Below, in pieces: positions 42,502 to 52,359 of a DNA stretch of 64,000 nt. The stretch's first letter is position 1. Every line of letters begins with the position of its first letter. A model generated the notes under the pieces. It was not told the origin of the DNA. It saw nothing but the letters and a program-made list of their open reading frames with translations, and made no database searches. Source of the DNA: a bacterium (GTDB taxonomy: Bacteria > Myxococcota_A > UBA9160 > UBA4427); NCBI GenBank assembly GCA_024742285.1, contig JANSYR010000010.1:124001-188000 (forward strand), written 5' to 3'. Both the position numbers and the translations under genes were made by a program.

Positions 42502-45500
42502 AAGTCGTGCCGGAGGATCAGGTCGAGGCCGGCATCGCCGGTCGTCGAGACGCTGCTGCCGACGCTGATCAGATCGTTCACCCGGTACTCGACGCCGACC
42601 CGGTCCGCCGGTTCGTCCCCGAGCACGTGCACGTACCGCAGGTAGAGGTTGGGCTGCAGGTACTTTCCGAAGCCGAGCTCGCTCGTGTTGCCCTCGTCGT
42701 CGGCGCCGATCTCGATGGAGTCGACCGGCATCGCGTCGCCGAGCAGCTCGCGCAGCTCGCGCTCGGCGACCCCCGCGACCAGACGCGCCGCCGCCGCGTC
42801 CATCGCGCCGCTCTGGCTCGCGCCGACCTCGTCCGCGGGGCGTCCGAAGATCAGGTAGGCCAGGACGTCCTGCTCGCTGCGCTCGGGTTCGGAGCGCAGG
42901 CGGACGATCGGGGACGAGAGGCGGCCCGTCACGTCGACGATCGCGACGATGTCGCCGGTCGGCAGACGAGCCTCCACGTCGAGGACGGGATCGACCTCCC
43001 GGTCGCCGACGAGCCGGACGCTTCCTCGGCGGACCTGGAAGCGGCGCCCCTGGAGCGTGTACGTGCCGTTGACGACCTCTCCCTCGCCGAAGACCCGCAA
43101 GGCCTCGCCTGGGCGGGAAGCGATCCGGGCGTTTCCCTTCACGTAGAGATGGGCGCCCTGGCCGCGGATCCGCGCGCCTTCGGGAACCTCGAACTCGACG
43201 TCGATGAAGGACGAAGTGACGAAGTCGTCGGCGCCGGGCGCAGACTCGACGAGCGCGTCGCCGGCGGCCGCGGTCAGGCGGATCTCTCGAAGGAGAGGAT
43301 CCTGGGCCGCGGGCACCCGCACCCGTACACCGGGCAGCGTCAGTCGACCCTCGATCTTCGGTCGCGCCAGGGACCCCGAGAGCGAGAGGCGCCCGTCGAC
43401 GTCGGCGTGCAGGAGCGGCGACCGGGAGACCGGCAGGTTCAGCAAGGCGAGCTCCGCGTCGATCGGCAGGCCGGCGTCGGGGGCGAGGTCGACGAATCCC
43501 GTCAGTCGAGCGCCCGCCTCGTCGTCGCCCAGACGCAGCTCGCGGAGCTCCAGCCTCGATTCGTCGAGGACGGCCAGGCCGTCGAGCGGGGCGAAGCGTC
43601 GGCGGAGGAGGGGAACGGTGATGCCGGCGTCCGCGACCTCGAGGCGGCCGGAGAGTCGCGGGCGTCCGTCTTCGAGCCGTCCTTCGAGTCGTCCGCGGAG
43701 CTCTCCGGCGGGATCGCGCAGGGTACGAGGGATCGCGGGAGCGAGCAGCGCGAGATCGAAGCCGTCGAGCTTCGCCACGAAGGTGGTCTGGTTCAGGACG
43801 GCGCCGCGGATCCGCTCGGGATCCGACGGCACGAGAGGCAGACGCGCCTCGATCTCGATCGGGGTCGCCGCCGCCATCTGGACGACGAGGCGCGAAAGGG
43901 TCGCCTTCGCCTCTTCGTTCGTTTCCCAGGAGAGGGAGACGTCGTCGAAGCTGCGTGCCGCGAGCGTCGGGGCCTCGATCGTCCCTTCGCCTGCGGTGAA
44001 GAGGACGCCGTTCCGGGCGTCCAGGCGGGCTTCGAGAGAGAGGCGTCCGCTCAGGGGCGGGGGAGCTTCGAGGTGCGCGGTGATCGCTTCGATCGGAAGC
44101 GCGCGCAGCACGAGAGCGACCGAATCCGGCGTGCCGGCGCGACCGTCGGCCGTCAGTACGATCGCGGCGCCCGGGTTCGGTCCGCCGTCGGTGGACCCGG
44201 ATTCGACGGGCCCCTCGGCGTCGAAGTCGGTGGACACGGATTCGACGGTCCCCTCGTCTTCGAAGTCGAGCGCGAAGGCCAGGTCGTCGATCTTCCAGCG
44301 CTGCGAAGCCTCGAGCGTGAGGGAGGCCGGCCGCTCCAGACGGATTCGCGGGAACCGCGCCGATCCGGTTCCGGTCTCGAGTCGTGTCAGGTCGACCTCG
44401 ATCCGATCCGGGGTGGCTGGCGCGCGCGTTCGTCCGGCGAGGTCGAGCGAGCCGAACGACGTCGTGTCGACGATGACCTCCTCTCCGCGAAGCTGCGCTT
44501 CGACCCGCAGACCATCGCCCTCCGCTTCGGTTCGGCCGTCGAGCGTGAACGCGCCCGAGAACGGGGTGGGGACGGCGCCCGACTGCGAGACGAAGGTGCC
44601 GTCGAACGCCGCGCCGAAGGTCGCCCGTCGGCCGACGGGATCGATCTCGGCTTCGATCCGGAGCGGGACGGAGGGAGCGCGTGGATCCGGTCGGGGAGAC
44701 CCCGTCGCCCAGGCCAGCGCGTGGAGCCGGGCCGGGGCCGTACCGTTTCGCCGGAGCGAGACCGCGAGGTCCGTCGGCGCGAGGTCACCGAGGGTGAGCC
44801 CCCGCGCGTTCACCACGACGGCGCCGCTCGGCGCGTCGATCGGTCCGTCGAGGTCGGCCGTGAGCTCGAGCGTTCGACCGCGCAGATCCTCGACCTCGGG
44901 AAGGAGCGCTCGAGTCCACACGCCCAGGTCTTCGACCCGCGCGGCGACGGATGCGTCCTCGAGGTGCGTCTGCGATGCGGTCCCGGAGAGCGTCGCCTGG
45001 AGCCCCCGGGCGTGGGAGAGCGTCGCCCCTTCCACGAGAATCCGGCCCGCGTCGACGCGCGCCCGGGCCTGGATCTCGAGCAGGCCGGGGGGCAGTGATC
45101 GACCCCGAATCGGCGGGAGTCCGTCGATCGCGGCGTCGACCGTCAGGCGGCCATCGAGCGCGTCGCGCTCGAAGATCGTCGGCGCATCGAGCCGGAAGCC
45201 TTCGAGCTCGCCTTCGATCCGGGCGCGACCGAGGAGGTTCTCCGCGCGAGGGACCCAGCGCGCCAGCGAGCCGAGGTCGTCGACGCGCAGCGCGAATCGC
45301 ACGGGGCCGGGCGTCCCGGTCGTCCCCTCGACGGTCGCATCGAGGGTGAGACCCGGGCCGCGCGCTTCGAGCGTGGTGGACAGACCGCCTTCCGCCGTGA
45401 GGCCGACGATGATTCGCGCGGCGTCCAACGCGGGCAGCGTCGACCCGACGCGCATCGCCTCGACCAGCTCGAGCTCGAGGTCCGCACGCTCGACGGGCAG

Positions 45501-46103
45501 GCCGACTTCCGTGTCGGGGCGGATTCCGGTGGCCTCGGCCTCGACGGCGAACACGATCCGATCGGCGCCTTCCGCGCCGTCGTTCGGGTCGCTCGCGTCC
45601 GTGGACGTCGCAGTGAGGGCGATCTGCGAATCACGAATCGCGAGTCGCCGGACCAGGATCGGGGGGAGCGCTTCGGCGTCCGCGGCCGGCGCCGGCGGCT
45701 GCCGGTCGGCAAGGCGATCGAGCACATCGTCGAGCGTTCGCCACCGCCCGTCCGCGTCGCGTTCCAGGGAGAGCCTCGCTCTCTCGACCTCGATTCGTTC
45801 GATCCGGAGCTCGTCGTCGAGGAGCCATCGCCAGATCCGCCATTCGGCGCGCACTCGATCGATCTCCGCGAGGGGCGCGGCCTCGGGGCCGATCCGGACG
45901 CCGTGCAGCTCGAGGCCCCGGCTCGCGCGACCGTCGACCCGATCGACCGCGACTTCGAGCCCGAGCTCGTCGCGGACGATCGACAGCGCGGCGTCTCGCA
46001 AACGATCGCGTTGGAAGCCGACGTCGATCGCGATCACGATCACCGTCGCCGCGACGATCGCCGAGAACACGAGCCAGCCGAGCAGGGAGAAGAGTCTTCT
46101 CAT
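42498..46103 (-). CDS. tamB: TamB-like translocation and assembly module subunit (AsmA/DUF490 family)
   Basis: A 1201-residue protein: an N-terminal membrane anchor (residues 5-27), a very long beta-rich repeat region of the bridge-like lipid-transfer type, and a C-terminal TamB/DUF490 domain ending in LILRHDF. TamB spans the periplasm and works with the TamA barrel in outer-membrane protein assembly and phospholipid transport. The ATG at 46103 overlaps the TamA stop by one base (TGATG). A 39-bp unit is tandemly duplicated at 44190-44267, adding 13 residues. It is the last gene of the DUF432-to-tamB run. Confidence 0.9.
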   Translation of the reverse strand: MRRLFSLLGWLVFSAIVAATVIVIAIDVGFQRDRLRDAALSIVRDELGLEVAVDRVDGRASRGLELHGVRIGPEAAPLAEIDRVRAEWRIWRWLLDDELRIERIEVERARLSLERDADGRWRTLDDVLDRLADRQPPAPAADAEALPPILVRRLAIRDSQIALTATSTDASDPNDGAEGADRIVFAVEAEATGIRPDTEVGLPVERADLELELVEAMRVGSTLPALDAARIIVGLTAEGGLSTTLEARGPGLTLDATVEGTTGTPGPVRFALRVDDLGSLARWVPRAENLLGRARIEGELEGFRLDAPTIFERDALDGRLTVDAAIDGLPPIRGRSLPPGLLEIQARARVDAGRILVEGATLSHARGLQATLSGTASQTHLEDASVAARVEDLGVWTRALLPEVEDLRGRTLELTADLDGPIDAPSGAVVVNARGLTLGDLAPTDLAVSLRRNGTAPARLHALAWATGSPRPDPRAPSVPLRIEAEIDPVGRRATFGAAFDGTFVSQSGAVPTPFSGAFTLDGRTEAEGDGLRVEAQLRGEEVIVDTTSFGSLDLAGRTRAPATPDRIEVDLTRLETGTGSARFPRIRLERPASLTLEASQRWKIDDLAFALDFEDEGTVESVSTDFDAEGPVESGSTDGGPNPGAAIVLTADGRAGTPDSVALVLRALPIEAITAHLEAPPPLSGRLSLEARLDARNGVLFTAGEGTIEAPTLAARSFDDVSLSWETNEEAKATLSRLVVQMAAATPIEIEARLPLVPSDPERIRGAVLNQTTFVAKLDGFDLALLAPAIPRTLRDPAGELRGRLEGRLEDGRPRLSGRLEVADAGITVPLLRRRFAPLDGLAVLDESRLELRELRLGDDEAGARLTGFVDLAPDAGLPIDAELALLNLPVSRSPLLHADVDGRLSLSGSLARPKIEGRLTLPGVRVRVPAAQDPLLREIRLTAAAGDALVESAPGADDFVTSSFIDVEFEVPEGARIRGQGAHLYVKGNARIASRPGEALRVFGEGEVVNGTYTLQGRRFQVRRGSVRLVGDREVDPVLDVEARLPTGDIVAIVDVTGRLSSPIVRLRSEPERSEQDVLAYLIFGRPADEVGASQSGAMDAAAARLVAGVAERELRELLGDAMPVDSIEIGADDEGNTSELGFGKYLQPNLYLRYVHVLGDEPADRVGVEYRVNDLISVGSSVSTTGDAGLDLILRHDF
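44190..44267. repeat. 39-bp in-frame tandem duplication inside tamB
   Basis: Copies at 44190-44228 and 44229-44267 agree at 35 of 39 positions, giving two related 13-residue blocks with an E-x-V-E-S-x-S-T-D core. It fits the size of repeats seen in the DapB-like (39 bp) and MscK-like (36 bp) genes. Confidence 0.8.
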
Positions 46104-48022
46104 CAGAATGCGTGCCCCACGGACAGATGAATACGCCACGGATCCGTGTCGCGCGGCGGGTTCAGCAGGAAACCGACGTCGAGCCGGAGCGGGCCGACGG
46201 GCGTATCGACGCGGAGGCCGGGCCCGGCCGCGGCGCGCAGCGCGCTCGGGTGGAACGCGAAGGGACGGGACCGGACGTCCCCGGCCTCGACGAAGCCCAC
46301 GAGCGCGAAGGGGCCGTAGACGCGTAGGCGCAGCTCGGTCCCGAGCTCCATCCGCGAGAGCCCGCCGATCGGGTCGTTCGCCGCGTCCTCCGGGCCGAGC
46401 TTCTGGAACCCGAAGCCTCGGATCGACTGCGTGCCACCGGAATAGAGTCGCCGCGTGAGAGGAACGTCGTCGCGCGAACCGTCGATCGGATCGAGGGTGG
46501 TCGCCGCGGCGCGCGCGGCGAGGACGACGGGACCGAGGGCGCGATAGGCCCGAAGGTCCAGACTCCATTGGTGGTAGTCGAGGTCGGAGCCGAGCGGGAA
46601 CCCACCGAGCTCGGCTTCGAGGGTCGCCCGGAAGCCGTGGCGCGGGTCGAGACGGTCGTCGACGCCGTCGTAGCGGATGCCGCCGAAGCCATTCACGATC
46701 ACGCTGTCTTCGGGGCCACGCACCGCGGGCGAGGTGCTGATCTCGAAGCTCAGGATGTCGGACAGCTCGTAGCCGAGTCCGCCGAAGACGGTGACCGGCC
46801 CGTCGCGACGGAGCGCGTGCGAGACGATCCCGCTCGCCCCGGTCACGAAGGCCTCGTATCCGGGACGCGCCCGACGCAGGGCGGAGACCGAGAGGTCGAC
46901 CCGCGTCTTGGGACCGAAGAAGTGCGGCTGCCCGAGGGTCCCCTCGAAACCGACGTCGAGGAACGAGCCGAAGGCGCGGAGCCGAAGCCTTCGCGCGTCG
47001 CCCAGGAAGTTGCGCCAGTCGAGGGACACCTCTGCGCGGGGGCCGTCTTCCCTTCCGTAGCCGATCGACGCGCGCGCCGACCGGGGCGGCGCTTCCTCCA
47101 GGAAGATCTCGAGATCGACGACGCCGTCGACGCGGGCGCCGTCTCCGCCCTTCGGCTCGCCGACCACGACGCTCCGGAAGAGCGCGGTCTCGATCAGCCG
47201 TCGCTCCGAGTCGCGGAGCATCGAAGCCCGCAGGACCTCACCTCGCTCGAGCCGAAGCTCGCGCGCGACGACGTGCCTCGAGACCCTCTCGAGGCCAGTG
47301 AACGAGATCGCACCGACCGTCGCGCGTCGGCCGATCCGCAGCTGCCAGTCGACGCGTGCAGAGAGGGTCTCCGTCGAGACGCTCGCTCGACCCTCGATCC
47401 GCGCGAAGAGGAAGCCCATCTCGGCGCAGGCGAGCAGCAGCGCCTCGCGTCGCTCCCGATAGAGTCGCGTCCCGAAGCGCCCCTCGTCGCGCGGCTCGAC
47501 GATCGCCTGCAGCGCGGTCCGTTCGGCGTCGGAGAGCGGTCGCGCCGCGTCCGCCGGCTCGACGATCGTGAGGTCCCAGCCGTCGAGTCGGGTCGCCGGT
47601 CCCTCGACGATCGTGAGGTGGACGTCGACGCGCTCCGCCGAGCGGCTGGGCGCGAGCGGGACGACGTCGGCCTGGATCTCCGCTTCGAAGTGGCCGACCG
47701 AGCGGTACAGATCGCGGATACGGTCCAGATCGTCTTCCAGCGTGAACGGATCGAGCCGCGGGGCGGGGCGCCAGAACCGCGGGTCGAGCGCGGCGCGTTC
47801 CGAGGTGACGATCTGCTCGGCGATCTCGGACTCCTCGAAGAGGGTCAGCCCGTCGAAGCGGAGGTGCTCGATGATCGGGCCGGACGGCGCGGAATCATCG
47901 GTGCCCCCGGTCTGTGCAGGCGCCCCCTGCGGGAGCAGGATCACGACGAGCACCGTCACGAGGGACAGGACTTGCTTCCTCGCTCGGATTCCGACCGCCG
48001 CGGGCGTGGGGCCGCCGCCCAT
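46103..48022 (-). CDS. tamA: TamA/BamA-type outer-membrane beta-barrel assembly protein
   Basis: A 639-residue Omp85 protein. The signal peptide is in residues 1-35. Then come about three POTRA-like domains, including IIEHLRFDGLTLFEES and a GAISFTGLERVSRHVVARELRL stretch, and a C-terminal 16-strand barrel with GGTQSIRGFGFQKLGP (the conserved RGF loop motif) and a terminal Phe. Three POTRAs and the adjacent tamB indicate TamA rather than BamA. The ATG at 48022 was preferred over upstream starts for its GAGGAG SD and the signal peptide. The gap to the diadenylate cyclase is 121 bp; overlap with tamB is one base. Confidence 0.88.
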   Translation of the reverse strand: MGGGPTPAAVGIRARKQVLSLVTVLVVILLPQGAPAQTGGTDDSAPSGPIIEHLRFDGLTLFEESEIAEQIVTSERAALDPRFWRPAPRLDPFTLEDDLDRIRDLYRSVGHFEAEIQADVVPLAPSRSAERVDVHLTIVEGPATRLDGWDLTIVEPADAARPLSDAERTALQAIVEPRDEGRFGTRLYRERREALLLACAEMGFLFARIEGRASVSTETLSARVDWQLRIGRRATVGAISFTGLERVSRHVVARELRLERGEVLRASMLRDSERRLIETALFRSVVVGEPKGGDGARVDGVVDLEIFLEEAPPRSARASIGYGREDGPRAEVSLDWRNFLGDARRLRLRAFGSFLDVGFEGTLGQPHFFGPKTRVDLSVSALRRARPGYEAFVTGASGIVSHALRRDGPVTVFGGLGYELSDILSFEISTSPAVRGPEDSVIVNGFGGIRYDGVDDRLDPRHGFRATLEAELGGFPLGSDLDYHQWSLDLRAYRALGPVVLAARAAATTLDPIDGSRDDVPLTRRLYSGGTQSIRGFGFQKLGPEDAANDPIGGLSRMELGTELRLRVYGPFALVGFVEAGDVRSRPFAFHPSALRAAAGPGLRVDTPVGPLRLDVGFLLNPPRDTDPWRIHLSVGHAF

Positions 48023-48143
48023 CCTGGACTCCTCGACCGGGTCACCGGGGCGACGGTCCTCGTCGCGAACGGCCGCTGGATGGTCCGCTCTCCCCTTCTC
48101 GTTTCGTGCCCTGCCCATGATCATGCCGTCGCGGCGCGATTCG

Positions 48144-49328
48144 TCACCGAGCGGCGTCGCCCGGTTCGTTCTCGTCCTCGGAAGCGCCGGGCGCGGAGAG
48201 GGGGGCAGGGACGGGCTCGAGATCGATTCGGACGCGATCGGGCTGGATCGAAGCAACCCCCACGCCGTCCACGTCCTGGACCATCGCCGTCTCGAGGTTG
48301 AACGTGCGTCGGCCCATCCGCGCGAGGTAGGCGTCGATCTGGACCTCGAGTCCGCCTCGCTCGGCGAGCAGGAGGGCTCGGCGCGGCCCGCGCACGACGA
48401 GCGTCGCCTCGGTGGGATCGCTCGCGACGAACCGCAGATCCGGGGGCAGGTTGTGGACGACGATCCGTCCGGGGATGGTCCGCTCGACGATCTCTGCGCC
48501 GGGCACGACGAAGCCCCAGAGGAGCAGTGCCGCGGCCAGCGCGACGGCGATCTCGCGCACCTCGCGGCGATGGTGGAGCGGGAGCGGATCGTCTTCCCTG
48601 GTCTCGACGGTGAGCTCCTCGAGCAACGCCTCGGCCCCGGGCAGCCTTCGCAGGACCCCTCCTTTCGCGACCGAGATCGTCCCGCGCTCCTCGGAAACGA
48701 TGACGATCGTCGCGTCGCAACGTTCCGAGAGACCGAGACCCGCGGCATGGCGTGTTCCGCCCGGTCCGACCTCCGAGTGGTTCGCCGAGAGCGGGAGATG
48801 CGCAGCGAATCGTTCGATCGTGTCACCCCGCAGCACCAATGCGCCGTCGTGTCCGGGAGAGCTGCTGTCGAAGAGCGAGAGGAGCAGCGGTTCGCTCGCG
48901 CGACCGCCGAGGGGGACGCCGCCGGTGAGATGGAGGTCGACGGGGTCGAGGCCCGGGACGACGATCAGCGCGCCCGTGCGCGCGGAGGCCAGTCGAGCGA
49001 CGGTCCGGACGAGGACGTCGGTGGCGGGCACGGGAGCGGACCGGCCGCGGCGGTCGGGTCGGAAGCTCCCGAGATCCTCGAAGAGTCGCCGGAGATCCTC
49101 CTGGAAGACGACGACGAGGACGAGGATGGCGACGGCGGCGAAGCCCTGCAGGAGGAGAGCCATCAGCGTGAGGTCCAGCGCCCGGACCAGCAGGAAGAGG
49201 GCGGCCAGAATGGCGCCGCCGATCAGTGCCTTCCGTGCGCGCGTACGGACGACCGTCCGATAGAGCAGCCAGAGCACGCCGGCGACGAGCAGGATGTCCA
49301 GGAGGTCGAGGGGGCTGGGAAGGACCAT
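48144..49328 (-). CDS. Membrane diadenylate cyclase (CdaA-like) fused to a YbbR/CdaR-like domain
   Basis: A 394-residue protein. Three N-terminal membrane helices (residues 10-75), a DisA_N cyclase domain (100-225), another membrane helix (about 250-275) and a YbbR-like beta domain (285-360). The DGA motif is at 161-163 (GHDGALVL). The second motif, normally RHR, reads RHA (193-195), so a conserved Arg is Ala. If active, it makes c-di-AMP, which controls K+ and osmotic balance in many bacteria. CdaR (YbbR) is usually a separate regulator gene; here it is fused. Located in a run with mscS, corA and tam genes, 10 bp after a barrel protein. Activity is doubtful because of the Arg loss. Confidence 0.85.
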   Translation of the reverse strand: MVLPSPLDLLDILLVAGVLWLLYRTVVRTRARKALIGGAILAALFLLVRALDLTLMALLLQGFAAVAILVLVVVFQEDLRRLFEDLGSFRPDRRGRSAPVPATDVLVRTVARLASARTGALIVVPGLDPVDLHLTGGVPLGGRASEPLLLSLFDSSSPGHDGALVLRGDTIERFAAHLPLSANHSEVGPGGTRHAAGLGLSERCDATIVIVSEERGTISVAKGGVLRRLPGAEALLEELTVETREDDPLPLHHRREVREIAVALAAALLLWGFVVPGAEIVERTIPGRIVVHNLPPDLRFVASDPTEATLVVRGPRRALLLAERGGLEVQIDAYLARMGRRTFNLETAMVQDVDGVGVASIQPDRVRIDLEPVPAPLSAPGASEDENEPGDAAR

Positions 49329-49338
49329 CCGCCGGATG

Positions 49339-50352
49339 CTAGAGCCGCAGGTCGACGCCGACCATCAGCTGGGCGCTGGGGTCTCGATTTCGTCGCCGCT
49401 CGGTCGTGATGCCGTCCCCGTCGGACAGCTCGATCTCCTCGTCGACGACGACCCCGACCCGACCGCGCAGGCGCAGGTGCGGTCCGATGCGGTGGAGGAG
49501 GCCGAGATCGATCCGGGTCTGTCTTCGCTGCAGCGTTCCGTCGCCCGCACCCGCGGGAGGATTGCCGCGTTTGTCCAGCCGGTACTGCGTGCTGTCGGCG
49601 TGCCCCCCGATCGAAAGCTGCGTGGTGTCCGTCGCGTCCCACTCGATCGTCGCGCCCAGACCGCTGGACTCGACGGCAACCCGCGGATGGGGGCGCACGA
49701 CGATCCGGTAGACGGGAGAGAAGCGCGCGCGTCGATCGTCGAGATCGGCGCCCAGGCCGAGGCCCAGACGCAGGCGCAGCCAGCGCCCACGGCGATACGT
49801 CGCGGAGAGACTGCCCCCGATCTGCGAACCGTCCAACACGTTCGCACCCCGCTCGTGCCGCGCACTCCACCCCGCGAGCGCCTCGAGCCCGAAGCCGCGC
49901 GGCAGGTCGAAGCGCGTCCCGAGACGGAGCCCGGAGTCGTAGAAATCGGTGAAGTCTTCCTCGCGACCGGATCGGGAGACGAGGAACGCATCGTTGCCGC
50001 TCACGCTGAGACGCTCCCAGGCGAAGCTCGGCGAGATGCCCAGGCTGACCCGTCCATCGAAGAGCGGCGCGCCGGCTTCCAGTCCGACTTCGGTCCGCGT
50101 CCAGGCGAGACGGGATCCCTCGAATTCGCCCGTCGAGAGCAGATCCTGCCGCAGCCGGACACGGAGGCCGGCGGCGCGCGCGCGCAGCAACTCCCAGAGG
50201 CCCGTCAGTCCTTCGGTCCGCTCCGTGACCTGCGCGCGGGACGGGCCGCGATCCTGCGCGGCGACGAGCCCGGGGCAAGCGAGGACGACCGAGAGACCGA
50301 TCGTCGCCAATCCGACCGATCGGGATCGCCTCGCCGGAGTCCTGCGGACCAT
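49339..50352 (-). CDS. Predicted outer-membrane beta-barrel protein, function unknown
   Basis: A 337-residue protein with a signal peptide ending in the LVAAQ region. The rest consists of alternating amphipathic strands with Arg/Gly turns (e.g. TRTEVGLEAGAPLF, LRLRLGLGLGADL, TRIDLGLLHRIGPHLRLRG) and a C-terminal strand ending in VGVDLRL, as in outer-membrane barrels. No specific family recognised. The ATG at 50352 follows AGGAG by 8 bases; an upstream ATG at 50403 lies inside the corA gene's end. Same strand as corA (26 bp before) and the cyclase (10 bp after), so it belongs to that operon. May be a porin or a TAM client. Confidence 0.7.
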   Translation of the reverse strand: MVRRTPARRSRSVGLATIGLSVVLACPGLVAAQDRGPSRAQVTERTEGLTGLWELLRARAAGLRVRLRQDLLSTGEFEGSRLAWTRTEVGLEAGAPLFDGRVSLGISPSFAWERLSVSGNDAFLVSRSGREEDFTDFYDSGLRLGTRFDLPRGFGLEALAGWSARHERGANVLDGSQIGGSLSATYRRGRWLRLRLGLGLGADLDDRRARFSPVYRIVVRPHPRVAVESSGLGATIEWDATDTTQLSIGGHADSTQYRLDKRGNPPAGAGDGTLQRRQTRIDLGLLHRIGPHLRLRGRVGVVVDEEIELSDGDGITTERRRNRDPSAQLMVGVDLRL

Positions 50353-50378
50353 CCGGGGTCTCCTCGCGACCTCGTCGC

Positions 50379-51440
50379 CTAGCGAGGCCCGCTTCCGAGC
50401 CATCCGCGCTTGCGGAAGTACAAGACCATGCCGATGGCCACGATCGCCATGGAGCCCATCAACGTGGGGTAGCCCATGCGGATCTTGAGCTCCGGCATGT
50501 ACTCGAAGTTCATCCCGTAGATCCCCGCCATGAACGTGAGGGGGATGAAGATCGCGCCGACGAGCGTGAGGAGCTTCATGACTTCGTTCTGTCGGTGGCC
50601 GAGGGTCGCGAGGACGGCGCTCATGAGATCGGTCGCGACGTCCCGGGCGGCGTCGAGGCGACCGAGGATCTGGCGCGCGTGGTCTTCGGCGTCCTTCAGG
50701 AAGACGGCGGCGGCCTCGGGAACGATCGCCGAATCGAGGTGGGAGAGCCTGTACAACGCGTCGACCTGGGGGCGCGCCACGCGCCGGAGAGCCGTGATCT
50801 GCCGTTGCAGGCCGTGGAGCTCGGCGACGAGGTCGGGCGTCGGGTCGTCGAGGATCTTCTCTTCGAGGCCGTCCAGGTCGTCCGCGATGGCGTCGACGAT
50901 CGGGTAGTACTGATCGACGAGCGCATTCGCGAGGGCGTAGGTCAGCTGGGCAGGGCCCCCGCTGCGTTCGAGGCTCCGCGGGTTCCGGATCCGCTCGCGC
51001 ACGCCGTCGAAGAACGCGAAGTAGCGCTCCTGGAAGGTGACGATGTAGCGCTCGGAGACGAGGATGCAGACCTGCGGGATGCCGTCCGCGACGGCGAAGG
51101 GACAGAGCGGCGCGCGGAGGACGGTAAGGATGTGCTCGGGATATTCGTGGGTCTTCGCGCGCTGGGGGATGTGGACCGCGTCGCCGAGCGCCAGATCGTG
51201 GATCCCGAGGATGTGCGCGACCGCGCGTAGCCGTTCCTCGTTCCCCAGGCCCTGGATGTCGATCCAGGTGGTGTTGTCGGTGTGCGTGTAGGGCTCGAGC
51301 TCGGTCGGGTCCTCGACTTCGCTCTCGATGAGCGTTTCGCCGCTGAACTCCATCAGCCGGATCTTCGGCGGCGGCGAGCCCTTCGGAACGTTGAGCTCGC
51401 GAACGGCGAGGGACTCGACGGTCGGATCGATCGGGTTCAT
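50379..51440 (-). CDS. corA: CorA-type magnesium/cobalt transporter
   Basis: A 353-residue CorA. The cytoplasmic N-terminal domain is full length. Two C-terminal helices follow, with the selectivity motif Gly309-Met310-Asn311 (YGMNFEYMPEL) and a short basic end. It imports Mg2+ passively and closes when cytosolic Mg2+ is high. The start overlaps the MscS stop by 4 bp (ATGA, 51437-51440). Co-occurrence with mechanosensitive channels and a diadenylate cyclase points to ionic or turgor homeostasis. Confidence 0.94.
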   Translation of the reverse strand: MNPIDPTVESLAVRELNVPKGSPPPKIRLMEFSGETLIESEVEDPTELEPYTHTDNTTWIDIQGLGNEERLRAVAHILGIHDLALGDAVHIPQRAKTHEYPEHILTVLRAPLCPFAVADGIPQVCILVSERYIVTFQERYFAFFDGVRERIRNPRSLERSGGPAQLTYALANALVDQYYPIVDAIADDLDGLEEKILDDPTPDLVAELHGLQRQITALRRVARPQVDALYRLSHLDSAIVPEAAAVFLKDAEDHARQILGRLDAARDVATDLMSAVLATLGHRQNEVMKLLTLVGAIFIPLTFMAGIYGMNFEYMPELKIRMGYPTLMGSMAIVAIGMVLYFRKRGWLGSGPR

Positions 51441-52300
51441 GAGTTTTCTCCTGGATCGGCGGCGTCCGATCGCGTGGCAGGGGAGTGTGGAAGGGCATCG
51501 TCGCGGAGCTCGACGATCCGATTCGGATAGCCGAGCGGAATCCGAGCGCGTTGGAGGGCGAGGGCGACGTCGCGGTGGAGTCGATTCCTCATCTCGAGGA
51601 AGTTCTCGCGGAGCGCCCAGGCCGAGAGCTGGACCTCGAGGCCCGCTTCGCTCCAGCCGTGGAAGATCACCACGGGGGCCGGCTCGCTCAGGACGATCGG
51701 TGCTTCGGCGGCGCCGAGCAGGACGGTCTCGAGCGTCTCGAGGTCGACGACCGGGTCGACGCGGAACCGGAGGTCATGGCGCCGGATCGGGAACCGCGTG
51801 TAGTTGACGACCTCGGACTTCATGACGGACTCGTTCGGGATCCGCACGAGCAGGTTGTCGAAGGTCCGGAGGCGGATCGAGAGGGTGTCGATCGACAGGA
51901 CGACGCCGGTCGTGCCGGCGATCTGGATCGTCTCCCCGACTTCGAAGGGGCGCTCGCCCAGCAGGAAGACGCCGCTCACGAAATTCGACGCCGCCGTCTG
52001 CGCCGCAAAGCCGATCGCGACCGTCAGGAGGCCCGCGGCCCCGAGCAGGACCGAGAGCTCGATCCCGACCTGGTGGAGCGCGCTCATCGCGAAGAGACCG
52101 GCGATCCCGTAGGTCACGACCCGCTGGAGAACGAGCGTCCGGTGGTTCCCGAGCGGGTCGCTCAGCGCGCGGGCGAGGGTGACGCTCGCGAGCCGCGCGA
52201 GCACGAAGCCGAGCAGGAGCAGACCGAGGGCGAGCAGCAGCGTCCCGGGGTCCGAGACGAGGCCGGGGTCGGTTTCCTGAGTGATCGCTTCCGGGTCCAT
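51437..52300 (-). CDS. Small mechanosensitive channel (MscS family)
   Basis: A 287-residue MscS-type channel with three N-terminal membrane helices. The pore helix and beta domain follow as LLTVAIGFAAQTAASNFVSGVFLLGERPF and VGETIQIAGTTGVVLSIDTLSIRLRTFDNLLVRIPNE. The Gly/Ala packing of the TM3 pore (AVAIGFAAQ-type) is preserved. It opens under membrane tension and releases solutes during hypo-osmotic shock. It heads or nearly heads the minus-strand operon, 59 bp after the DUF432 gene and overlapping corA. Confidence 0.94.
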   Translation of the reverse strand: MDPEAITQETDPGLVSDPGTLLLALGLLLLGFVLARLASVTLARALSDPLGNHRTLVLQRVVTYGIAGLFAMSALHQVGIELSVLLGAAGLLTVAIGFAAQTAASNFVSGVFLLGERPFEVGETIQIAGTTGVVLSIDTLSIRLRTFDNLLVRIPNESVMKSEVVNYTRFPIRRHDLRFRVDPVVDLETLETVLLGAAEAPIVLSEPAPVVIFHGWSEAGLEVQLSAWALRENFLEMRNRLHRDVALALQRARIPLGYPNRIVELRDDALPHSPATRSDAADPGENS

Positions 52301-52359
52301 CGCCGCCTGCGTTCACGCCCTCGATGGGGCGCGGAGTTCGGGGTGCCGAGAGGTCGTGC

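Noticed and set aside
42507-45098. Long plus-strand open frame opposite tamB
   Set aside because: Low-complexity acidic/Arg-rich translation without start signal; tamB on the other strand has anchor, repeat region and C-terminal domain.
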